64,000 nt of DNA from Arenicola marina (taxonomy: Eukaryota > Annelida > Polychaeta > Arenicolidae), in the NCBI GenBank assembly GCA_964019135.1, contig OZ025263.1, positions 35,628,133 through 35,692,132 of the forward strand. The letters run 5' to 3'. Each line of letters begins with the position of its first letter. Within the stretch, counting starts at the first letter, position 1. The notes beneath the pieces are model-generated. The model did not search any database. It had not been told where the DNA came from and saw only the letters and a program-made list of their open reading frames with translations. This document shows, piece after piece, positions 54,901 to 64,000 of this stretch. The position numbers and the translations under genes are program-made.

Positions 54901-55769
54901 CGCACATGTTCTATCCACACCCATGTCATTGTCGTGAGTTCACCGCCCACCTCTCGCACATGTTCTATCCACACCCATGTCATTGTCGTGAGTTCACCGC
55001 CCTCCTCTCGCACATGTTCTGTCCAAACCCATGTCATTGTCGTGAGTTCACCGCCCTCCTCTCGCACATGTTCTATCCACACCCATGTCATTGTCGTGAG
55101 TTCACCGCCCACCTCTCGCACATGTTCTATCCAAACCCATGTCATTGTCGTGAATTCACCGCCCACCTCTCGCACATGTTCTATCCACACCCATGTCATT
55201 GTCGTGAGTTCACCGCCCACCTCTCGCACATGTTCTATCCAAACCCATGTCATTGTCGTGAGTTCACCGCCCACCTCTCGCACATGTTCTATCCAAACCC
55301 ATGTCATTGTCGTGAGTTCACCGCCCACCTCTCGCACATGTTCTATCCAAACCCATGTCATTGTCGTGAGTTCACCGCCCTCCTCTCGCACATGTTCTAT
55401 CCAAACCCATGTCATTGTCGTGAGTTCACCGCCCACCTCTCGCACATGTTCTATCCAAACCCATGTCATTGTCGTGAGTTCACCGTCCTCCTCTCGCACA
55501 TGTTCTATCCACACCCATGTCATTGTCGTGAGTTCACCGCCCACCTCTCGCACATGTTCTATCCACACCCATGTCATTGTCGTGAGTTCACCGCCCACCT
55601 CTCGCACATGTTCTATCCACACCCATGTCATTGTCGTGAGTTCACCGCCCACCTCTCGCACATGTTCTATCCACACCCATGTCATTGTCGTGAGTTCACC
55701 GCCCACCTCTCGCACATGTTCTATCCACACCCATGTCATTGTCGTGAGTTCACCGCCCACCTCTCGCAC
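45996..55769. repeat. 8.9-kb higher-order unit, copy B (enlarged to 9774 bp)
   Basis: Counterparts of copy A markers are at 46440, 46981, 47311, 48654, 50305 and 50389. Two net expansions are visible: three monomers near 48.7-48.8 kb, and thirteen monomers between 50389 and 53435. The second expansion includes a 29-monomer (1566-bp) step between two gcaattg units (50389, 51955). At its right end the offset to copy A is 9774 bp, or 181 monomers. Confidence 0.85.
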
Positions 55770-58700
55770 ATGTTCTATCCACACCCATGTCATTGTCGTG
55801 AGTTCACCGCCCACCTCTCGCACATGTTCTATCCACACCCATGTCATTGTCGTGAGTTCACCGCCCACCTCTCGCACATGTTCTATCCAAACCCATGTCA
55901 TTGTCGTGAGTTCACCGCCCACCTCTCGCACATGTTCTATCCAAACCCATGTCATTGTCGTGAGTTCACCGCCCACCTCTCGCACATGTTCTATCCACAC
56001 CCATGTCATTGTCGTGAGTTCACCGCCCACCTCTCGCACATGTTCTATCCAAACCCATGTCATTGTCGTGAATTCACCGCCCACCTCTCGCACATGTTCT
56101 ATCCAAACCCATGTCATTGTCGTGAGTTCACCGCCCACCTCTCGCACATGTTCTATCCAAACCCATGTCATTGTCGTGAGTTCACCGCCCACCTCTCGCA
56201 CATGTTCTATCCAAACCCATGTCGTTGTCGTGAGTTCACCGCCCACCTCTCGCACATGTTCTATCCAAACCCATGTCATTGTCGTGAGTTCACCGCCCAC
56301 CTCTCGCACATGTTCTATCCACACCCATGTCATTGTCGTGAGTTCACCGCCCACCTCTCGCACATGTTCTATCCACACCCATGTCATTGTCGTGAGTTCA
56401 CCGCCCACCTCTCGCACATGTTCTATCCAAACCCATGTCATTGTCGTGAGTTCACCGCCCTCCTCTCGCACATGTTCTATCCAAACCCATGTCATTGTCG
56501 TGAGTTCACCGCCCACCTCTCGCACATGTTCTATCCAAACCCATGTCATTGTCGTGAGTTCACCGCCCACCTCTCGCACATGTTCTATCCACACCCATGT
56601 CATTGTCGTGAGTTCACCGCCCACCTCTCGCACATGTTCTATCCAAACCCATGTCATTGTCGTGAGTTCACCGCCCTCCTCTCGCACATGTTCTATCCAA
56701 ACCCATGTCATTGTCGTGAGTTCACCGCCCACCTCTCGCACATGTTCTATCCAAACCCATGTCATTGTCGTGAGTTCACCGCCCACCTCTCGCACATGTT
56801 CTATCCACACCCATGTCATTGTCGTGAGTTCACCGCCCACCTCTCGCACATGTTCTATCCACACCCATGTCATTGTCGTGAGTTCACCGCCCACCTCTCG
56901 CACATGTTCTATCCACACCCATGTCATTGTCGTGAGTTCACCGCCCACCTCTCGCACATGTTCTATCCACACCCATGTCATTGTCGTGAGTTCACCGCCC
57001 ACCTCTCGCACATGTTCTATCCAAACCCATGTCATTGTCGTGAGTTCACCGCCCACCTCTCGCACATGTTCTATCCAAACCCATGTCATTGTCGTGAGTT
57101 TACCGCCCTCCTCTCGCACATGTTCTATCCACACCCATGTCATTGTCGTGAGTTCACCGCCCACCTCTCGCACATGTTCTATCCAAACCCATGTCATTGT
57201 CGTGAGTTCACCGCCCACCTCTCGCACATGTTCTATCCAAACCCATGCAATTGTCGTGAGTTCACCGCCCTCCTCTCGCACATGTCCTATCCAAACCCAT
57301 GTCATTGTCGTGAGTTCACCGCCCACCTCTCGCACATGTTCTATCCAAACCCATGTCATTGTCGTGAGTTCACCGCCCACCTCTCGCACATGTTCTATCC
57401 AAACCCATGTCATTGTCGTGAATTCACCGCCCACCTCTCGCACATGTTCTATCCAAACCCATGTCATTGTCGTGAGTTCACCGCCCACCTCTCGCACATG
57501 TTCTATCCAAACCCATGTCATTGTCGTGAGTTCACCGCCCACCTCTCGCACATGTTCTATCCAAACCCATGTCGTTGTCGTGAGTTCACCGCCCACCTCT
57601 CGCACATGTTCTATCCAAACCCATGTCATTGTCGTGAGTTCACCGCCCACCTCTCGCACATGTTCTATCCACACCCATGTCATTGTCGTGAGTTCACCGC
57701 CCACCTCTCGCACATGTTCTATCCACACCCATGTCATTGTCGTGAGTTCACCGCCCACCTCTCGCACATGTTCTATCCAAACCCATGTCATTGTCGTGAG
57801 TTCACCGCCCTCCTCTCGCACATGTTCTATCCAAACCCATGTCATTGTCGTGAGTTCACCGCCCACCTCTCGCACATGTTCTATCCAAACCCATGTCATT
57901 GTCGTGAGTTCACCGCCCACCTCTCGCACATGTTCTATCCACACCCATGTCATTGTCGTGAGTTCACCGCCCACCTCTCGCACATGTTCTATCCAAACCC
58001 ATGTCATTGTCGTGAGTTCACCGCCCTCCTCTCGCACATGTTCTATCCAAACCCATGTCATTGTCGTGAGTTCACCGCCCACCTCTCGCACATGTTCTAT
58101 CCAAACCCATGTCATTGTCGTGAGTTCACCGCCCACCTCTCGCACATGTTCTATCCACACCCATGTCATTGTCGTGAGTTCACCGCCCACCTTTCGCACA
58201 TGTTCTATCCACACCCATGTCATTGTCGTGAGTTCACCGCCCACCTCTCGCACATGTTCTATCCACACCCATGTCATTGTCGTGAGTTCACCGCCCACCT
58301 CTCGCACATGTTCTATCCACACCCATGTCATTGTCGTGAGTTCACCGCCCACCTCTCGCACATGTTCTATCCAAACCCATGTCATTGTCGTGAGTTCACC
58401 GCCCACCTCTCGCACATGTCCTATCCAAACCCATGTCATTGTCGTGAGTTCACCGCCCACCTCTCGCACATGTTCTATCCACACCCATGTCATTGTCGTG
58501 AGTTCACCGCCCTCCTCTCGCACATGTTCTATCCACACCCATGTCATTGTCGTGAGTTCACCGCCCACCTCTCGCACATGTTCTATCCACACCCATGTCA
58601 TTGTCGTGAGTTCACCGCCCACCTCTCGCACATGTTCTATCCACACCCATGTCATTGTCGTGAGTTCACCGCCCACCTCTCGCACATGTTCTATCCACAC

Positions 58701-61061
58701 CCATGTCATTGTCGTGAGTTCACCGCCCATCTCTCGCACATGTTCTATCCAAACCCATGTCATTGTCGTGAGTTCACCGCCCACCTCTCGCACATGTTCT
58801 ATCCACACCCATGTCATTGTCGTGAGTTCACCGCCCTCCTCTCGCACATGTTCTATCCACACCCATGTCATTGTCGTGAGTTCACCGCCCTCCTCTCGCA
58901 CATATTCTATCCACACCCATGTCATTGTCGTGAGTTCACCGCCCACCTCTCGCACATGTTCTATCCACACCCATGTCATTGTCGTGAGTTCACCGCCCAC
59001 CTCTCGCACATGTTCTATCCACACCCATGTCATTGTCGTGAGTTCACCGCCCTCCTCTCGCACATGTTCTGTCCAAACCCATGTCATTGTCGTGAGTTCA
59101 CCGCCCTCCTCTCGCACATGTTCTATCCACACCCATGTCATTGTCGTGAGTTCACCGCCCACCTCTCGCACATGTTCTATCCAAACCCATGTCATTGTCG
59201 TGAATTCACCGCCCACCTCTCGCACATGTTCTATCCACACCCATGTCATTGTCGTGAGTTCACCGCCCACCTCTCGCACATGTTCTATCCAAACCCATGT
59301 CATTGTCGTGAGTTCACCGCCCACCTCTCGCACATGTTCTATCCAAACCCATGTCATTGTCGTGAGTTCACCGCCCACCTCTCGCACATGTTCTATCCAA
59401 ACCCATGTCATTGTCGTGAGTTCACCGCCCTCCTCTCGCACATGTTCTATCCACACCCATGTCATTGTCGTGAGTTCACCGCCCACCTCTCGCACATGTT
59501 CTATCCAAACCCATGTCATTGTCGTGAGTTCACCGCCCTCCTCTCGCACATGTTCTATCCACACCCATGTCATTGTCGTGAGTTCACCGCCCACCTCTCG
59601 CACATGTTCTATCCACACCCATGTCATTGTCGTGAGTTCACCGCCCACCTCTCGCACATGTTCTATCCACACCCATGTCATTGTCGTGAGTTCACCGCCC
59701 ACCTCTCGCACATGTTCTATCCACACCCATGTCATTGTCGTGAGTTCACCGCCCTCCTCTCGCACATGTTCTATCCACACCCATGTCATTGTCGTGAGTT
59801 CACCGCCCACCTCTCGCACATGTTCTATCCACACCCATGTCATTGTCGTGAGTTCACCGCCCACCTCTCGCACATGTTCTATCCACACCCATGTCATTGT
59901 CGTGAGTTCACCGCCCACCTCTCGCACATGTTCTATCCACACCCATGTCATTGTCGTGAGTTCACCGCCCATCTCTCGCACATGTTCTATCCAAACCCAT
60001 GTCATTGTCGTGAGTTCACCGCCCACCTCTCGCACATGTTCTATCCACACCCATGTCATTGTCGTGAGTTCACCGCCCTCCTCTCGCACATGTTCTATCC
60101 ACACCCATGTCATTGTCGTGAGTTCACCGCCCTCCTCTCGCACATATTCTATCCACACCCATGTCATTGTCGTGAGTTCACCGCCCACCTCTCGCACATG
60201 TTCTATCCACACCCATGTCATTGTCGTGAGTTCACCGCCCACCTCTCGCACATGTTCTATCCACACCCATGTCATTGTCGTGAGTTCACCGCCCTCCTCT
60301 CGCACATGTTCTGTCCAAACCCATGTCATTGTCGTGAGTTCACCGCCCTCCTCTCGCACATGTTCTATCCACACCCATGTCATTGTCGTGAGTTCACCGC
60401 CCACCTCTCGCACATGTTCTATCCAAACCCATGTCATTGTCGTGAATTCACCGCCCACCTCTCGCACATGTTCTATCCACACCCATGTCATTGTCGTGAG
60501 TTCACCGCCCACCTCTCGCACATGTTCTATCCAAACCCATGTCATTGTCGTGAGTTCACCGCCCACCTCTCGCACATGTTCTATCCAAACCCATGTCATT
60601 GTCGTGAGTTCACCGCCCACCTCTCGCACATGTTCTATCCAAACCCATGTCATTGTCGTGAGTTCACCGCCCTCCTCTCGCACATGTTCTATCCAAACCC
60701 ATGTCATTGTCGTGAGTTCACCGCCCACCTCTCGCACATGTTCTATCCAAACCCATGTCATTGTCGTGAGTTCACCGCCTTCCTCTCGCACATGTTCTAT
60801 CCACACCCATGTCATTGTCGTGAGTTCACCGCCCACCTCTCGCACATGTTCTATCCACACCCATGTCATTGTCGTGAGTTCACCGCCCACCTCTCGCACA
60901 TGTTCTATCCACACCCATGTCATTGTCGTGAGTTCACCGCCCACCTCTCGCACATGTTCTATCCACACCCATGTCATTGTCGTGAGTTCACCGCCATCCT
61001 CTCGCACATGTTCTATCCACACCCATGTCATTGTCGTGAGTTCACCGCCCACCTCTCGCAC
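51900..61061. repeat. 5292-bp offset duplication (98 monomers)
   Basis: Markers in about 51.9-55.77 kb recur 5292 bp later in about 57.2-61.06 kb: gcaattg (51955/57247) and the two cccatctctc units (53434/58726 and 54676/59968). Private differences include cgcccacttc (51921), catgttgtatcc (54419) and aacctatg (54215) in the first copy only. Nearer 50.7/56.2 kb the offset is 5508 bp, so four monomers were gained or lost at the left side. Confidence 0.85.
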
Positions 61062-63977
61062 ATGTTCTATCCACACCCATGTCATTGTCGTGAGTTCACC
61101 GCCCACCTCTCGCACATGTTCTATCCACACCCATGTCATTGTCGTGAGTTCACCGCCCACCTCTCGCGCATGTTCTATCCAAACCCATGTCATTGTCGTG
61201 AGTTCACCGCCCACCTCTCGCACATGTTCTATCCAAACCCATGTCATTGTCGTGAGTTCACCGCCCACCTCTCGCACATGTTCTATCCACACCCATGTCA
61301 TTGTCGTGAGTTCACCGCCCACCTCTCGCACATGTTCTATCCAAACCCATGTCATTGTCGTGAGTTCACCGCCCACCTCTCGCACATGTTCTATCCAAAC
61401 CCATGTCATTGTCGTGAGTTCACCGCCCACCTCTCGCACATGTTCTATCCAAACCCATGTCATTGTCGTGAGTTCACCGCCCATCTCTCGCACATGTTCT
61501 ATCCAAACCCATGTCATTGTCGTGAGTTCACCGCCCACCTCTCGCACATGTTCTATCCACACCCATGTCATTGTCGTGAGTTCACCGCCCACCTCTCGCA
61601 CATGTTCTATCCAAACCCATGTCATTGTCGTGAGTTCACCGCCCACCTCTCGCACATGTTCTATCCAAACCCATGTCATTGTCGTGAGTTCACCGCCCTC
61701 CTCTCGCACATGTTCTATCCACACCCATGTCATTGTCGTGAGTTCACCGCCCACCTCTCGCACATGTTCTATCCAAACCCATGTCATTGTCGTGAGTTCA
61801 CCGCCCACCTCTCGCACATGTTCTATCCAAACCCATGTCATTGTCGTGAGTTCACCGATCACCTCTCGCACATGTTCTATCCAAACCCATGTCATTGTCG
61901 TGAGTTCACCGCCCACCTCTCGCACATGTTCTATCCAAACCCATGTCATTGTCGTGAGTTCACCGCCCTCCTCTCGCACATGTTCTATCCACACCCATGT
62001 CATTGTCGTGAGTTCACCGCCCACCACTCGCACATGTTCTATCCACACCCATGTCATTGTCGTGAGTTCACCGCCCACCTCTCGCACATGTTCTATCCAC
62101 ACCCATGTCATTGTCGTGATTTCACCGCCCACCTCTCGCACATGTTCTATCCACACCCATGTCATTGTCGTGAGTTCACCGCCCACCTCTCGCACATGTT
62201 CTATCCACACCCATGTCATTGTCGTGAGTTCACCGCCCACCTCTCGCACATGTTCTATCCACACCCATGTCATTGTCGTGAGTTCACCGCCCACCTCTCG
62301 CACATGTTCTATCCACACCCATGTCATTGTCGTGAGTTCACCGCCCACCTCTCGCACATGTTCTATCCAAACCCATGTCATTGTCGTGAGTTCACCGCCC
62401 ACCTCTCGCACATGTTCTATCCAAACCCATGTCATTGTCGTGAGTTCACCGCCCACCTCTCGCACATGTTCTATCCACACCCATGTCATTGTCGTGAGTT
62501 CACCGCCCACCTCTCGCACATGTTCTATCCACACCCATGTCATTGTCGTGAGTTCACCGCCCACCTCTCGCACATGTTCTATCCACACCCATGTCATTGT
62601 CGTGAGTTCACCGCCCACCTCTCGCACATGTTCTATCCAAACCCATGTCATTGTCGTGAGTTCACCGCCCACCTCTCGCACATGTTCTATCCAAACCCAT
62701 GTCATTGTCGTGAGTTCACCGCCCACCTCTCGCACATGTTCTATCCACACCCATGTCATTGTCGTGAGTTCACCGCCCACCTCTCGCACATGTTCTATCC
62801 AAACCCATGTCATTGTCGTGAGTTCACCGCCCACCTCTCGCACATGTTCTATCCAAACCCATGTCATTGTCGTGAGTTCACCGCCCACCTCTCGCACATG
62901 TTCTATCCAAACCCATGTCATTGTCGTGAGTTCACCGCCCATCTCTCGCACATGTTCTATCCAAACCCATGTCATTGTCGTGAGTTCACCGCCCACCTCT
63001 CGCACATGTTCTATCCACACCCATGTCATTGTCGTGAGTTCAACGCCCACCTCTCGCACATGTTCTATCCAAACCCATGTCATTGTCGTGAGTTCACCGC
63101 CCACCTCTCGCACATGTTCTATCCAAACCCATGTCATTGTCGTGAGTTCACCGCCCTCCTCTCGCACATGTTCTATCCACACCCATGTCATTGTCGTGAG
63201 TTCACCGCCCACCTCTCGCACATGTTCTATCCAAACCCATGTCATTGTCGTGAGTTCACCGCCCACCTCTCGCACATGTTCTATCCAAACCCATGTCATT
63301 GTCGTGAGTTCACCGATCACCTCTCGCACATGTTCTATCCAAACCCATGTCATTGTCGTGAGTTCACCGCCCACCTCTCGCACATGTTCTATCCAAACCC
63401 ATGTCATTGTCGTGAGTTCACCGCCCTCCTCTCGCACATGTTCTCTCCACACCCATGTCATTGTCGTGAGTTCACCGCCCACCACTCGCACATGTTCTAT
63501 CCACACCCATGTCATTGTCGTGAGTTCACCGCCCACCTCTCGCACATGTTCTATCCACACCCATGTCATTGTCGTGATTTCACCGCCCACCTCTCGCACA
63601 TGTTCTATCCACACCCATGTCATTGTCGTGAGTTCACCGCCCACCTCTCGCACATGTTCTATCCACACCCATGTCATTGTCGTGAGTTCACCGCCCACCT
63701 CTCGCACATGTTCTGTCCACACCCATGTCATTGTCGTGAGTTCACCGCCCACCTCTCGCACATGTTCTATCCACACCCATGTCATTGTCGTGAGTTCACC
63801 GCCCACCTCTCGCACATGTTTTATCCACACCCATGTCATTGTCGTGAGTTCACCGCCCTCCTCTCGCACATGTTCTATCCAAACCCATGTCATTGTCGTG
63901 AGTTCACCGCCCACCTCTCGCACATGTTCTATCCACACCCATGTCATTGTCGTGAGTTCACCGCCCTCCTCTCGCAC
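61062..63977. repeat. 1458-bp tandem duplication at the right edge (2 x 27 monomers)
   Basis: The copies are 61062-62519 and 62520-63977. Shared rare markers are cccatctctc (61480/62938), caccgatcac (61853/63311), ccaccactcg (62021/63479) and gtgatttcac (62116/63574). Differences include cgcgcatg near 61166 in copy 1 only, and gttcaacgcc (63038), ttctctcc (63441) and gttttatcc (63818) in copy 2 only. The array continues past the window end. Confidence 0.9.
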
Positions 63978-64000
63978 ATGTTCTGTCCACACCCATGTCA

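Larger units (their letters stand above)
43200..61061. repeat. 1242-bp tandem duplication (23 monomers), seen at three loci
   Basis: The cccatctctc marker occurs in pairs exactly 1242 bp apart: 43660/44902, 53434/54676 and 58726/59968. In the first pair the catatt (43835/45077), ttctgtcc (44001/45243) and gaattc (44136/45378) markers keep the same 1242-bp spacing. The duplication therefore predates the larger 8.9-kb and 5.3-kb duplications that carried it. A single, unpaired version at 48790 in copy B shows that the unduplicated state also persists. Confidence 0.86.
1..64000. repeat. 54-bp satellite array filling the whole window
   Basis: Every base belongs to head-to-tail copies of a 54-bp unit, all in one orientation. 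Taking the ATG of atgttctatcc as position 1 and ctctcgcac as the end, the window holds 24 leading bases, 1,191 complete monomers and 23 trailing bases. The consensus has 11 A, 20 C, 8 G and 15 T (52% GC) and is strongly C-rich on this strand. Recurrent substitutions are 13 A/C, 44 A/T, 14 A/G, 12 A/C, 33 G/A, 36 C/T, 23 A/G, 49 T/C, 8 A/G, 5 T/C and 3 G/A. Most monomers differ from the consensus at zero to two sites. No spacer, transposon, gene or unique sequence interrupts the array and neither edge is in view. It is a minisatellite by unit size and a satellite by array length. I do not recognise the family or the host. Confidence 0.98.
37086..64000. repeat. Right array domain, pure 54-bp monomers
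   Basis: From 37086 to 63977 there are exactly 498 monomers of 54 bp, followed by a 23-base partial unit. No 39-bp or 52-bp monomer occurs in these 27 kb, although the left domain averages one indel monomer about every 1.2 kb. All the marker distances I measured here are multiples of 54. The domain also has its own marker combinations, such as a gcaattg monomer whose downstream half reads cgcccgcctc (38401, 41317, 47311, 50389). It looks like a separately homogenised part of the same satellite. Confidence 0.92.

Noticed and set aside
54219-63992. Long reverse-strand open frame with an 18-residue repeat containing TTMTWVWIEHV
   Set aside because: It is the same artefact on the other strand. 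It ends wherever a point change makes a stop or a 52-bp monomer shifts phase, and the frequent position-44 variant swaps Val for Glu.
1-64000. CRISPR array
   Set aside because: The direct repeats are contiguous with no unique spacers. Variation is scattered point substitution, and no cas-like sequence exists.
1-64000. Centromeric satellite of the classic nucleosome-length type
   Set aside because: The unit is 54 bp (three units are 162 bp), and no CENP-B-like box is seen. The higher-order structure alone does not prove a centromere; it stays possible but unsupported without chromatin data or map position.
1-64000. Telomeric or subtelomeric repeat
   Set aside because: No TTAGGG-like or related short G-rich tandem motif occurs anywhere in the window.
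1-64000. p53-like half-site gcacatgttc and CACATG E-box in every monomer
   Set aside because: The half-site has a mismatch and no correctly spaced partner. Short degenerate motifs are expected in any repeated unit and give no evidence of regulation.
1-64000. Retroviral, LTR, Polinton or other mobile element remnants
   Set aside because: The base accounting leaves no room for any non-satellite segment, and no such protein signature appears in any frame.
1-64000. Ancestral 18-bp sub-repeat (54 = 3 x 18, with atgtt and atgtc about 17 bp apart)
   Set aside because: The three 18-bp thirds of the monomer do not align beyond a few bases, so internal triplication is not supported.

Overview
The whole 64 kb window is one uninterrupted satellite array. 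Its unit is 54 bp, or 18 codons. I can account for every base: 24 leading bases, 1,191 complete monomers (1,160 of 54 bp, 23 of 39 bp, 8 of 52 bp) and 23 trailing bases sum to exactly 64,000. No unique sequence, gene, RNA gene, mobile element, telomere motif or array edge is visible, so both flanks lie outside the window. A homogeneous array of this size with multi-level higher-order structure points to a eukaryotic nuclear genome, probably from a long-read assembly. I do not recognise the monomer and cannot name the species or chromosomal position.

Layout. There are two domains. The left domain (1-37085) is a mixture of 54-bp monomers with two indel types: a 39-bp monomer (23 copies) and a 52-bp monomer (8 copies, all between 2911 and 32471). 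All eight 52-bp monomers sit inside the same 18-monomer, 955-bp cassette. Cassettes are separated by variable stretches, giving blocks of 4867, 2113, 955, 2113, 10453, 4558, 4450 and 4614 bp. The right domain (37086-64000) contains only 54-bp monomers, about 498 of them. It is built from nested tandem duplications: about 9-10 kb (37086 and 45996), a 5292-bp offset (about 52-56 and 57-61 kb), 1242 bp (at three places) and 1458 bp (61062-63977).

Coding potential. Because 54 is divisible by three and the consensus lacks stops in three of its six frames, very long overlapping open frames appear on both strands, the longest about 5,000 codons. I judge all of them to be by-products of the repeat. 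The common variants change amino acids in both open forward frames, the 52-bp monomers shift frame eight times, and two forward frames and one reverse frame are open over the same DNA. No CDS is annotated.

How it works together. The only biology I can support is the evolution of the array: repeated unequal exchange or replication-based duplication in steps of whole monomers. One 955-bp block is a 2113-bp block lacking exactly the 1158 bp between two 39-bp monomers. One 3927-bp duplication has a single difference that I could find. The three CpGs per monomer are present at about the frequency expected from base composition.
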